Shown here in pieces: positions 1 to 8,029 of a stretch of 64,000 nucleotides of DNA; position 1 is the first letter of the stretch; every line of letters begins with the position of its first letter. Under the pieces are notes generated by a model. The model saw only the letters and a program-made list of their open reading frames with translations. It had not been told where the DNA came from and ran no database searches. A program made the position numbers and the translations under genes. Source of the stretch: an uncultured Sulfitobacter sp. (GTDB lineage: Bacteria > Pseudomonadota > Alphaproteobacteria > Rhodobacterales > Rhodobacteraceae); the NCBI GenBank assembly GCA_947502265.1, contig CANMZB010000005.1, positions 62,001-126,000 of the forward strand, given 5' to 3'.

Positions 1-474
1 GCGATGGCGACTGCGGGGCATCAGGTCTTTACCCTCGTGCGCCGCTTGCGCGAGGAATTGGGCGTGAATACCACATGCGGCGCTTCCAACATCAGCTTTG
101 GCCTGCCCAACCGCCACGGCATCAACAACGCGTTCCTGCCGATGGCGATGGGCGCGGGCATGACATCGGCAATCATGAATCCGGTGGCCCTGCCTGTCGG
201 TCCCAAGAAAATCGCCGCGAAAAAAGCAGAGCTTCAGGCGCTGGGCGTCATTTTGCCCGACGAAATGGACGACGAAGTGTTTGTGCAACTTTTCGGGATG
301 GGATCGACCTCCCCGCGTGCGGGCTCTGAAATGGAAGCCATCCGCGCCGCAAACTTTCTGTTTGATCGCGACCCCAACGGCGGCGAATGGATCAGGACGA
401 ACAAAGTCGCGCCAAAAGCAGGACACGAAGGGCGCGGGCGCGAAGGGCGCAGCGGGGGCCGTCGGCGTCGCTGA
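1..474 (+). CDS. Methyltetrahydrofolate:corrinoid methyltransferase (MeTr/pterin-binding family), 3' part
   Basis: Only the C-terminal ~157 residues are in the window; the frame is open to the left edge, so the ATG at 4 is probably internal. The segment GASNISFGLPNR is the late pterin-binding-barrel signature shared by MetH and corrinoid-protein methyltransferases of the DHPS/MeTr superfamily. These enzymes move a methyl group between tetrahydrofolate and a corrinoid protein. The protein ends in an unusual basic Arg/Gly-rich tail (roughly residues 138-156, finishing RRRR) that is not part of the TIM barrel. Partner genes (corrinoid protein, MttB-type methyltransferase) would lie upstream and cannot be seen. 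The family is fairly sure; the substrate is unknown. Confidence 0.8.
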   Translation, partial: AMATAGHQVFTLVRRLREELGVNTTCGASNISFGLPNRHGINNAFLPMAMGAGMTSAIMNPVALPVGPKKIAAKKAELQALGVILPDEMDDEVFVQLFGMGSTSPRAGSEMEAIRAANFLFDRDPNGGEWIRTNKVAPKAGHEGRGREGRSGGRRRR

Positions 475-632
475 GCCTTTGCGCACCGGAAAATCCAAAA
501 ACGACGGGCGGCGCAGCAAGGCTGGGACCGGCCGTTTTTGTTTCCGCGCTGTGCCATCCAAGCGGCTTGCGTTGCAAAACCTTCATGATTGCCGCAACCA
601 CTCCTGACCATACAAAGAGGTGCCCGGATTCC

Positions 633-1463
633 ATGCGCATTCTGGCGATAGACGACGACCCGACGATCCTCGAAATCATCGAGCTATTTCTGGAATCGCT
701 CGGGTACAGCGATATTCACGTCGCCCCCTCCGCCGAACAGGCGATCAGACTGATGTCGCGCAGTGACGCCCCGTTTGATCTGGTGCTGCTTGATATCAAC
801 ATGCCGGGGATGTCGGGTATTTCCCTGATCCGTGAAATCATGCATCATCCGTTACACCGCCACGCGCGAATTGTCATGCTGAGCGCACTGGACGATCCGC
901 ACCATATAGAGGACGCTTTCATCGCCGGTGCCGTTGATTACAGGGTCAAACCGTTCGAACTTTGTGATCTCGAAGCCAGCATCAAGGCGGTGGAGAGGGC
1001 ATGCCAGTCCGATATAGAACCGGGTATCAGGTCCGGAAATGACCTGCGATCCGGCGTGACGGGTATGGTGCCGCCAGAGGCAATCGCGAACTGCATACAG
1101 CGCATCCCCCCCGCCAGTCGCGCGCGCGCAACACTGGCTTTCGTAGAAATCCCATCGCGCCCCGACCCGACCGCAGAAGCGGAATATGTCGTCGCGCTGG
1201 CGCAGGAGCTTTTGTGCGCGCTGGAGGGACGCCGCAGCCTGCTCAGCCATATCGGCAGCCGCAGGTTTGCCATCATGTCCTTTGGAGCAAGCGATACATC
1301 TGCGCCGGATCTGGAGGCCCTCGTCAACGCCGCAGTTGCCGCCACTGACACGGCAACCACGGGCAAGACGACCGGCCCGACCGGTTTCGACTTCGAACGC
1401 CTGGAGATCAAAGCACGCGGCGGCGCAGACCTCCTTGCCGCGTTTGAAAAGCGGCGCGGCTAG
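633..1463 (+). CDS. Response regulator: receiver domain plus degenerate GGDEF-like region
   Basis: This is a 276-residue cytoplasmic protein. Residues 1-120 are a CheY-type receiver, with acidic residues DDD at 7-9, phospho-acceptor Asp54 in VLLDINMPG, and Lys106 in VKPF. No DNA-binding domain follows. The C-terminal ~150 residues contain a stretch (IGSRRFAIMSF, then an alpha-helical segment) that is laid out like the RxGGDEF strand of diguanylate cyclases but lacks the catalytic residues. The ATG at 633 is chosen because the receiver starts exactly there, with AAAGAGG upstream; a longer frame to 387 would add a non-receiver leader overlapping the previous gene. The partner kinase is not visible. 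The receiver is certain; the output is not. Confidence 0.85.
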   Translation: MRILAIDDDPTILEIIELFLESLGYSDIHVAPSAEQAIRLMSRSDAPFDLVLLDINMPGMSGISLIREIMHHPLHRHARIVMLSALDDPHHIEDAFIAGAVDYRVKPFELCDLEASIKAVERACQSDIEPGIRSGNDLRSGVTGMVPPEAIANCIQRIPPASRARATLAFVEIPSRPDPTAEAEYVVALAQELLCALEGRRSLLSHIGSRRFAIMSFGASDTSAPDLEALVNAAVAATDTATTGKTTGPTGFDFERLEIKARGGADLLAAFEKRRG

Positions 1464-1745
1464 CCAGAAGGCTATCTGAAAAAACACATGTCTTTCCATC
1501 GAAAAGCTTGTCGCTCAGAACTGCCGCCGCTGTGCTTCCCGGCAGGCCGCAACGCCCTGCATAGCTGCACGGCATTAGTTTGCTTCAAGCGTTTGAGGTG
1601 CAAGACCTGATGCGGGTCATTCAAACCGGCGCAACCCACTCTTTCAAAGAACCCCGCGTCTGCACAATTCCATCGCCTCCAAAGGGCCAGCGGGCGTATT
1701 CTCTGCATGGGCATCAGCCGACAGTTGCCTAAAAAATTTCTCATA

Positions 1746-1787
1746 TTGACCGAAATCAACATGCGGTCGCGCGCGTTGGGCTATCTG
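1746..1787 (+). promoter_or_regulatory. FNR/FixK-type box and -10 element in the 436-base gap before the fabI-like operon
   Basis: Positions 1746-1759 read TTGACCGAAATCAA, that is TTGAC-N4-ATCAA, matching the FNR/FnrL consensus TTGAT-N4-ATCAA at 9 of 10 fixed positions. A -10-like TATCTG lies at 1782-1787. This puts a predicted start near 1794 and centres the box at about -41.5, the classic class II FNR activator position. The rest of the gap (1464-1899) shows only a weak hairpin after the response regulator (1462-1475) and no convincing gene. FNR-family proteins activate such promoters under low oxygen; regulation here is inferred from the site alone. Confidence 0.65.
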
Positions 1788-1899
1788 ATGTAAACGCTCC
1801 ATCCGCTCGGAAAGGCTCAGGCAATGACGAACATCCCCTTAACGGGCAAATACTCCATGCGATGCATCGGGCAACCATGTATTTCAGGAGTAGCCGAAA

Positions 1900-2670
1900 G
1901 TGATTGAGAACCTTCTAAAAGGCAAACGGGGCCTTATCGTTGGCGTTGCGAACAGGCATTCAATCGCCGCGGGATGCGCCGTGGCCTTTCGCGCGGCGGG
2001 GGCCGAGCTTGCGATGACCTACGTCGACGAGAAATCGAAACCTTTCGTCGCCCCCGTCGCTGCCAACCTTGACCCCGCGCTCTTCCTGCCGCTGGATGTC
2101 GAGGTCGACGGCCAGATGGAAGCTGTTTTCGAGGCGATCGAGCAGAAGTGGGGCAAGCTTGATTTCGTTCTGCATTCGATCGCCTATTGCCGCAAGGATG
2201 ATCTGCACGGCCCTGTCAGCGCCTGCTCGAAAGAAGGCTTTGCGCAGGCGATGGATGTTTCGGTGCATTCCCTGATCCGCATGACTCGCCTTGCGATTCC
2301 GTTGATGAAAGACGGCGGCAGCATCCTGACGATGAGCTATTTTGGCGCGGAAAAGGTCATCGACAATTACAACATCATGGGGCCGGTTAAATCGGCGCTG
2401 GAAGGAACGGTGCGATATCTGGCTGCCGAACTTGGCCCGAAACAGATCCGTGTCAACGCCATCTCGCCCGGACCTTTGCAAACGCGCGCCGCATCGGGCA
2501 TCGCCCATTTTGACGAACTGATCGACGCCGCGCGCAATCGTGCGCCCGGACAGACACTGGTGACGCTCGAAGATGTCGGTCACATGGCAACCGGGCTTGT
2601 CAGCGACCTGTCCCGTAACGTCACCGGCAATATCGCCTATGTCGATGCAGGTTATCATGTGCGAGGCTGA
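1900..2670 (+). CDS. fabI: FabI-like enoyl-ACP/acyl-CoA reductase (SDR family)
   Basis: The 256-residue protein has the FabI layout: N-terminal GVANRHSIAAGCA nucleotide motif, HSIAY at 92-96, and the catalytic Tyr147, Tyr157 and Lys164 in the YNIMGPVK segment, then PGPLQT. FabI reduces trans-2-enoyl thioesters with NADH. It starts with GTG at 1900, placed by CAGGAG at 1885-1890. It differs from housekeeping FabI at conserved spots (Arg where Asp or Lys-Arg follows GVAN; Cys in the HSIAY-C-RKDD loop), which suggests a specialised paralogue. It is followed after 42 bases by a hydratase/phosphotransacylase and a kinase, so CoA-linked enoyl substrates are plausible. The family is certain; the physiological substrate is inferred. 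Confidence 0.85.
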   Translation: MIENLLKGKRGLIVGVANRHSIAAGCAVAFRAAGAELAMTYVDEKSKPFVAPVAANLDPALFLPLDVEVDGQMEAVFEAIEQKWGKLDFVLHSIAYCRKDDLHGPVSACSKEGFAQAMDVSVHSLIRMTRLAIPLMKDGGSILTMSYFGAEKVIDNYNIMGPVKSALEGTVRYLAAELGPKQIRVNAISPGPLQTRAASGIAHFDELIDAARNRAPGQTLVTLEDVGHMATGLVSDLSRNVTGNIAYVDAGYHVRG

Positions 2671-2712
2671 CAGCCGCGCGACCTTTCCCATTCCTTTCAT
2701 AGGGCCAACCAG

Positions 2713-4110
2713 ATGAAATTCATCGAGAACAAGACGTTTGACGAGATCAAAGTAGGCGACAGCGCGGATTTGACCCGCGAGTTGACGCCGAAGGACATCA
2801 AGATGTTTGCCGTCATATCGGGGGATGTTAATCCGGCGCATGTCGATGCGGATTACACCCAATCCGACATGTTTCACAAAATCATCGCGCACGGTATGTG
2901 GGGGGGCGCCCTGATGTCTACGGTTCTGGGGACAGAGCTGCCCGGCCCCGGCACGACCTATGTCAGCCAGAATCTGAACTTTCGCAAAGCTGTTTGTTCG
3001 GGCGATACCGTGACCGTACGGGTGAGCGTGTCGCACAAAGACCCCGAGCATCATCATGTGACGCTGGATTGTCTGTTCGAAAACGAGACCGGCGAAACCG
3101 TAATCGAAGGTCACGCGGTAGTGTGCGCGCCAACCGAAAAGATCCGCCGCCCGCGTGTGGTCCACCCCGAGTTGCCTTTGCAAGAGACCGGTGCACGCTT
3201 TGACCGTCTGATCCACGCGACAGCATCGCTTGATCCTGTGCGCACCGCCGTTGTCCATCCCTGTGATGCCCTCTCCCTTGAGGGGGCGCTTGAGGCCGCT
3301 GCGCGCGGCATCATCGTTCCGGTGCTTGTCGGACCACGGACCAAAATCAAAGCGACCGCCGTAGAATGCGGGCATGATCTGGCGGGGATCGAGATTGTGG
3401 ACGTGCCCCACAGCCATGCCGCCGCCGAAAAGGCCGTGGCACTGGCGCGCGCGGGTCATGTCGGCATGTTGATGAAGGGAAAGCTGCACACGGATGAACT
3501 GCTTGCGGCGGCGGTGAACAAACAAACCGGTCTGCGCACCGAGCGGCGGATGACCCATGTTTTTGCCCTCGATGTGCCGAACTATGCCAAACTGCTGATG
3601 ATCACCGATGCGGCAATCAACCTGTTTCCCGACCTGACCGCCAAACGCGACATTGTGCAGAACGCCATTGATCTGGCGCTGGCTCTTGGTGTTCCTGTGC
3701 CAAAGGTCGCATTGCTGTCGGCAGTCGAGACCGTGACACCAAAGCTGCCCGCTACTCTGGACGCGGCGTCATTGTGCAAAATGGCGGATCGTGGCCAGAT
3801 TACCGGTGGCATTCTGGACGGGCCGCTGGCCTTTGACAACGCGGTGTCCAAGGCCGCCGCCGAGACAAAGGGCCTTCACTCTGCGGTTGCGGGGGATGCC
3901 GATATTTTGCTGGCCCCCGATCTGGAGGCCGGAAATATGATCGCCAAACAGCTGATTTATCTGGCAGGTGCGGATGCTGCCGGCATCGTTCTGGGCGCGC
4001 AGGTTCCGATTGTTCTGACCAGCCGCGCGGATGGTGTGATGGCGCGCCTCGCCTCTGCTGCAATGGCCCAATTGTTCGCGCACCATCAAAAAACGGGGAT
4101 CACGACATGA
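2713..4110 (+). CDS. Bifunctional (R)-enoyl-CoA hydratase / phosphate acetyl- or butyryltransferase
   Basis: This 465-residue fusion has an N-terminal MaoC/PhaJ hot-dog domain (about 1-145). The (R)-hydratase active pair is Asp38 and His43 in SGDVNPAHVD, followed by AHGMWGG. A C-terminal phosphotransacylase domain (PTA/PTB family, about 170-465) follows, with late motifs such as DGPLAFDNAVS and APDLEAGNM. The first domain interconverts (R)-3-hydroxyacyl-CoA and trans-2-enoyl-CoA; the second exchanges CoA for phosphate. The fusion sits between an enoyl reductase and an acyl kinase, whose start overlaps its stop by 4 bases. The C-terminal domain is closer in size to phosphotransbutyrylase than to long Pta proteins, so acyl-chain preference is open. 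Confidence 0.88.
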   Translation: MKFIENKTFDEIKVGDSADLTRELTPKDIKMFAVISGDVNPAHVDADYTQSDMFHKIIAHGMWGGALMSTVLGTELPGPGTTYVSQNLNFRKAVCSGDTVTVRVSVSHKDPEHHHVTLDCLFENETGETVIEGHAVVCAPTEKIRRPRVVHPELPLQETGARFDRLIHATASLDPVRTAVVHPCDALSLEGALEAAARGIIVPVLVGPRTKIKATAVECGHDLAGIEIVDVPHSHAAAEKAVALARAGHVGMLMKGKLHTDELLAAAVNKQTGLRTERRMTHVFALDVPNYAKLLMITDAAINLFPDLTAKRDIVQNAIDLALALGVPVPKVALLSAVETVTPKLPATLDAASLCKMADRGQITGGILDGPLAFDNAVSKAAAETKGLHSAVAGDADILLAPDLEAGNMIAKQLIYLAGADAAGIVLGAQVPIVLTSRADGVMARLASAAMAQLFAHHQKTGITT

Positions 4111-5288
4111 GCGAAGCTCTCCTGACGCTAAACGCCGGATCATCAAGCCTGAAATTTGCGGTCTTTGACGCGGATGCGCCATCCGACACGGCAGAAATCA
4201 GCGGCAAGATCGAAGGTATCGGGCGCGCACCTGTCTTCTCTGCGCGCACCGCAGATGGCACTGCGCTTGATAAATCCGCGCTCGAAACGCTCGATGTTGC
4301 GGCAGGCCATGATCAACTGATCCCGCAACTGCTGACGTGGCTTGACCACCATCTGGCAGAGCGTTCGGTGGTGGGCGTGGGTCACCGCGTGGTTCACGGC
4401 GGGCGCAACTTTAGCACGCCGACACTTGTTGACGACAGTGTCTTGCAACAGCTGGAGGCCCTTACCCCGCTTGCTCCCCTGCACCAGCCGCACAACCTTG
4501 CGGCGATCCGCGCCGTCGCGGCATGGCAGCCGGACCTGCCGCAGATTGCCTGTTTCGACACCAGTTTTCACAGCACACAGGACCGGCTGGCCAAGTTGTT
4601 CGCCCTGCCCCGTGCATTGAGCGATGAAGGCATCATCCGCTATGGCTTTCACGGACTTTCCTATGATTACATCGCCAGCGTCCTGCCACAGCACCTTGGC
4701 GCGCGGTCGCAAGGCCGTGTCGTTGTGGCGCATCTGGGCAACGGCGCCAGCATGTGCGCGATGAAAGACCACAAAAGCGTCGCAACAACCATGGGTTTTA
4801 CCACGCTCGACGGGTTGATGATGGGCCGTCGCAGCGGCACGATTGATCCGGGCGTCATCCTGTACCTGATGCAGTCAAAAGGCATGGATGCGGCCGAAAT
4901 AGAGACACTTCTTTATCGAGAATCCGGTCTTTTGGGCGTGTCGGGGATCAGCAACAACATGCAGGTGCTATCCAGCAGCCCCGAGGCCGGGGCGCAGGAA
5001 GCGATTGATCTGTATTGCCACAAGGCGGCCAGTCACCTTGCCGCCCTCCTGCCTGCCATTGGTGGGCTTGACGCGATCGTGTTCACGGCAGGGATCGGAG
5101 AGAATTCCGCCGCTGTGCGCGCGGCAATCACGAACCGTCTTGCATGGCTTGGCGTTGAATTAGACGCGCGCGCGAACGCGGCAAACGACACAAGGATCAG
5201 CAGCCCCGCGTCAACCGTTGACGTCCTTGTGGTGCCGACGAACGAAGAAGCAATCGTGGCAAAGGCGTGCCGTCAGGTTCTGGCATAA
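4107..5288 (+). CDS. ackA: Acetate/propionate/butyrate kinase family
   Basis: The 393-residue cytoplasmic kinase makes ATP from acyl phosphate and ADP. It shows the ASKHA signatures of acetate kinase: NAGSSSLKFAVF at the N-terminus, GHRVVHGG, HLGNGASMCAMKD, the TTLDGLMMGRRSGTIDPG loop and FTAGIGENS near the C-terminus. The ATG overlaps the phosphotransacylase stop (ATGA), so the two are translationally coupled, and acyl phosphate made by one would feed the other. Length is typical for AckA. Butyrate or propionate are possible substrates given the (R)-hydratase and enoyl reductase in the operon. The next gene is convergent and ends 10 bases after this stop. Confidence 0.92.
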   Translation: MSEALLTLNAGSSSLKFAVFDADAPSDTAEISGKIEGIGRAPVFSARTADGTALDKSALETLDVAAGHDQLIPQLLTWLDHHLAERSVVGVGHRVVHGGRNFSTPTLVDDSVLQQLEALTPLAPLHQPHNLAAIRAVAAWQPDLPQIACFDTSFHSTQDRLAKLFALPRALSDEGIIRYGFHGLSYDYIASVLPQHLGARSQGRVVVAHLGNGASMCAMKDHKSVATTMGFTTLDGLMMGRRSGTIDPGVILYLMQSKGMDAAEIETLLYRESGLLGVSGISNNMQVLSSSPEAGAQEAIDLYCHKAASHLAALLPAIGGLDAIVFTAGIGENSAAVRAAITNRLAWLGVELDARANAANDTRISSPASTVDVLVVPTNEEAIVAKACRQVLA

Positions 5289-5298
5289 ACGCGCCGGA

Positions 5299-5919
5299 TC
5301 AGCCGGAGGCTGATACCACATGATCGCCATCAATCCCGCCCAGCGACTGGAAAAGCGCGCTCGTATTGTTGACCCCGAACTTGCGCAGCAGCTTGGCGCG
5401 GTACACTTCGACCGTGCGGTGCGATATTTCCAGTTTCCGGGCGATTTCCTTGCTGGTCAGCCCGTCCGACAGATAGCTCAGGATTTCACGTTCGCGCCGT
5501 GTCAGCGCAAAATAAGGACGTTCTTCGCTCAGATCGGCAAAGCTCCAGACGGCGCGCGCCAGCGGGGCATCGGGCGTAAAGGAATGGCCCCGCACACGGC
5601 ACCAGAACAACGTGCCGCCCTTGCGCGCCATGATGCGTTCGTCCCAATACCGGTTCGTCTCGCGTAACTGCTTCACGCCACGGTCGCGGATGTTCGAAAA
5701 CTCCTCGTCAGAGGGATACAGGATCGCAAAAATCTCTCCACACAGATCGTCGGGCGCATAGCCGAACATCTGCGCAAAAGCGATATTGCAGGCACGGATC
5801 ACGCGATTTTCGGTCACCACCAACCCGACCGGCGCATAGGTGAAGGCAAGGTCGGCAAAGCGCCCTTCCTCATAGCAATCGTCGATAGGTATTTTCACGA
5901 TCTTGCCACAACTCACCAA
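5299..5919 (-). CDS. PAS domain LuxR-family transcriptional regulator
   Basis: This 206-residue regulator has an N-terminal PAS domain (about 20-130: FTYAPVGLVVTENRVIRACN, AQMFGYAPDDLCG, the conserved FWCRVRG strand) and a C-terminal LuxR/NarL helix-turn-helix (about 138-195: LTRREREILSYLSDGL, SKEIARKLEISHRTVEVYRA). There is no receiver, so a PAS-bound signal is the likely input. It is divergent from the ABC transporter operon starting at 5997 and shares a 77-base promoter gap with it, making it the probable regulator of that transporter. No N-terminal signal or membrane segment is seen. The effector is unknown. Confidence 0.88.
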   Translation of the reverse strand: MVSCGKIVKIPIDDCYEEGRFADLAFTYAPVGLVVTENRVIRACNIAFAQMFGYAPDDLCGEIFAILYPSDEEFSNIRDRGVKQLRETNRYWDERIMARKGGTLFWCRVRGHSFTPDAPLARAVWSFADLSEERPYFALTRREREILSYLSDGLTSKEIARKLEISHRTVEVYRAKLLRKFGVNNTSALFQSLGGIDGDHVVSASG

Positions 5920-5930
5920 CTACTGTCTGC

Positions 5931-5968
5931 TGTTGCACATGTAAACGATGGGTAAGGTGCGCGCAACA
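5931..5968. promoter_or_regulatory. Inverted repeat in the divergent regulator/transporter promoter
   Basis: TGTTGCAC at 5931-5938 and GCGCAACA at 5961-5968 form an inverted repeat with one mismatch over 8 bases, separated by 22 bases. It lies between the PAS-LuxR gene and the transporter's binding-protein gene, where an operator is expected. The pairing is short and could be chance. Confidence 0.35.
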
Positions 5969-5996
5969 GCGCCCCCCGTCGATATGGGAGGATACC

Positions 5997-7199
5997 ATGA
6001 AGATACTTACGCGGCTCATCGCCACACTTGCCACGTCCGTTGCCATCACCGGTGCGGCGTCGGCGCAGGAAACAATCAAGATTGCGCTGGTGCACGGCTT
6101 GTCCGGCTCCAGCTTTGAAGCGTTTTCCAAACAGGCCCAGACCGGTTTCGAGTTGGGGCTGGAATACGCCACCGAAGGCACCAATGAAATCGACGGTCGC
6201 CCCATCGAAGTGATCATCAAGGACACCCAGTTCAAACCCGATGTCGCCCGTGCCGTTCTGGCCGAAGCCTACGGCGACGATGAGGTGCTGCTGGCCGTTG
6301 GTGCAACGTCTTCGGGCGTGACCAAAGCGATGCTGCCCATTGCCGAGGAATACGAGAAGATCCTGATCGTTGAGCCCGCCGTCGCCGACAGCCTCACAGG
6401 CCCCGACAGCAACCGCTATGTGTTCAAGACCTCGCGCAACTCGTCGATGGACATGCAGGCACAGGCGCTCGCGCTCAAGCCCGATGAAAACCTGTTCGTA
6501 GCCACATTGGCCGAGGATTACGCCTTTGGTCGCGACGGCATCACGGCGTTCAAGGCAGCGCTCGAAGGGTCGGGTGCCACTGTTGTTGCCGAAGAATACA
6601 CGCCCCAAGGCAACGCCGATTTCACAGCGGCAACCGAGCGTATGTTCAACGCGTTGAAAGACAAAGAGGGCCGCAAGGTCATTCTGGTCTATATTGCGGG
6701 TGGCGGCGATGCGCCGGGCAAGATTCAGGCGCTCGATCCCGACCGTTACGGCATCGAAATTTCGATGGGCGGTCACATTTTGCCGGTTTTGCCGACCTAC
6801 AAACGCTTTCCAGGTCTCGAAGGGGCGGTTTACTATTACTACGAAGCCTACGACAATCCGGTAAACAACTGGTTGGTCGACGAACACCAGAAGCGTTTCA
6901 ACAGCCCGCCGGACTTTTTCACTGCCGGTGGCATGGCGGCGGCCCTCGCCGTGGTCAAGACGTTGAAAACCGCCGAAAGCTTTGAGACAGAAGATCTGAT
7001 CACCGCGATGGAAGGCATGTCATGGGACACCCCAAAAGGCACGATGACCTTCCGCCCCGAGGACCATCAGGCGCTGCAATCCATGGTGCACTTCAAGATC
7101 CGCGTCGATGAAAACGTCGACTGGGCGATCCCCGATCTGGTGCGCATCATCGAAGCGGACGAGATGGACATCCCCATCGGTCGCGACAACTCCAAGTGA
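5997..7199 (+). CDS. ABC transporter periplasmic binding protein (branched-chain amino acid / amide type)
   Basis: The 400-residue protein has a Sec signal peptide (MKILTRLIATLATSVAITG, probable cut after ASA at about 22) and a mature Leu/Ile/Val-type periplasmic fold (Peripla_BP_6), with IKIALVHGLSGSSFEA at the start of the first lobe and a Gly/Ala-rich VGATSSGVTKAM ligand-loop region. It heads a five-gene operon (binding protein, two ATPases, two permeases). The ligand cannot be read from sequence: family members bind branched-chain amino acids, amides, urea or aromatic acids. GGGAGGA sits just before the ATG and supports the start. Confidence 0.9.
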   Translation: MKILTRLIATLATSVAITGAASAQETIKIALVHGLSGSSFEAFSKQAQTGFELGLEYATEGTNEIDGRPIEVIIKDTQFKPDVARAVLAEAYGDDEVLLAVGATSSGVTKAMLPIAEEYEKILIVEPAVADSLTGPDSNRYVFKTSRNSSMDMQAQALALKPDENLFVATLAEDYAFGRDGITAFKAALEGSGATVVAEEYTPQGNADFTAATERMFNALKDKEGRKVILVYIAGGGDAPGKIQALDPDRYGIEISMGGHILPVLPTYKRFPGLEGAVYYYYEAYDNPVNNWLVDEHQKRFNSPPDFFTAGGMAAALAVVKTLKTAESFETEDLITAMEGMSWDTPKGTMTFRPEDHQALQSMVHFKIRVDENVDWAIPDLVRIIEADEMDIPIGRDNSK

Positions 7200-7261
7200 T
7201 CCCGATCCGGCCCGCCACCTGCGCGGGCCGGACCCTCTCTTTTTGATCTGAAGTACCCCCC

Positions 7262-8029
7262 ATGCCCCAGCCTTCCCTTTCCACCACGGACCTGACGATC
7301 CGTTTCGGCGGCCATGTCGCGGTTAACCGTGTTTCGTGCGATTTCCATCCGGGTGAAACTACCGTGATCGTCGGCCCCAACGGCGCGGGCAAGACGACCT
7401 ATTTCAACCTGATTTCCGGTCAGCTTACCGCAAGCGAGGGCACCGTGCACAAAGGCGGTCTGGACATCACGCGCATGTCGCCCTCGACCCGAGCCAAGCA
7501 TGGTCTGGGACGTGCGTTCCAGTTAACCAACCTGTTTCCACAGCTTTGCGTTCTGGAAAATATCCGCCTCGCTGTTCAGGCGCGCGCGGGCGCGGGTTGG
7601 GGGCTTTTGCGTACTGCGGCAAGTCTGACACATCTTACGGATGCGGCGCAGGGATACCTCGAAGCTGCACATCTGACCGACAAGGCGGATATCCCCGCCG
7701 CCGCCCTGCCCCATGGCGACCAGCGCAAGCTGGAGGTCGCCCTTTTGATGGCGATGGAGCCCGACATCTATATGTTCGACGAACCGACCGCCGGCATGTC
7801 GCTGGACCAGGCGCCCGCCGTACTTGACCTGATTGCAACAATCAAATCCGACCCGACCAAGACGGTGCTGCTGGTGGAACACAAGATGGACGTGGTGCGC
7901 GCGCTGGCCGATCGCATCATCGTCCTGCACAACGGCGAACTATTGGCCGATGGCGCACCCGACGAGGTGATGTCCAGCCAGATCGTGCGCGACGTCTACC
8001 TTGGCACCGCAACGGAGGAGACCGCATGA
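7262..8029 (+). CDS. livG: ABC transporter ATPase, LivG type
   Basis: This 255-residue nucleotide-binding subunit drives uptake with the ATPase and permeases downstream. It has Walker A GPNGAGKTT, a LivG-type signature region LPHGDQRKLEVA in place of canonical LSGGQ, Walker B IYMFDEPTAGM and the switch His in LLVEHKMD. A LivG-specific helical insertion (LENIRLAVQARAGAG) follows the Q-loop region. It overlaps the next ATPase gene by 4 bases (ATGA). The gene follows the binding protein by 62 bases. Confidence 0.9.
   Translation: MPQPSLSTTDLTIRFGGHVAVNRVSCDFHPGETTVIVGPNGAGKTTYFNLISGQLTASEGTVHKGGLDITRMSPSTRAKHGLGRAFQLTNLFPQLCVLENIRLAVQARAGAGWGLLRTAASLTHLTDAAQGYLEAAHLTDKADIPAAALPHGDQRKLEVALLMAMEPDIYMFDEPTAGMSLDQAPAVLDLIATIKSDPTKTVLLVEHKMDVVRALADRIIVLHNGELLADGAPDEVMSSQIVRDVYLGTATEETA

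Noticed and set aside
1462-1475. Short stem TAGCC/GGCTA after the response regulator, followed by A residues
   Set aside because: Only a five-base stem and no U-tract in the direction of transcription, too weak to call a terminator.
1472-1762. 96-codon minus-strand frame in the gap before fabI
   Set aside because: No RBS or domain, and it overlaps the proposed FNR site; most likely chance.
1960-3558. 532-codon open frame on the minus strand
   Set aside because: It spans two genes with full catalytic motifs on the plus strand (FabI-like and hydratase/transferase), so it is an antisense shadow of high-GC coding.
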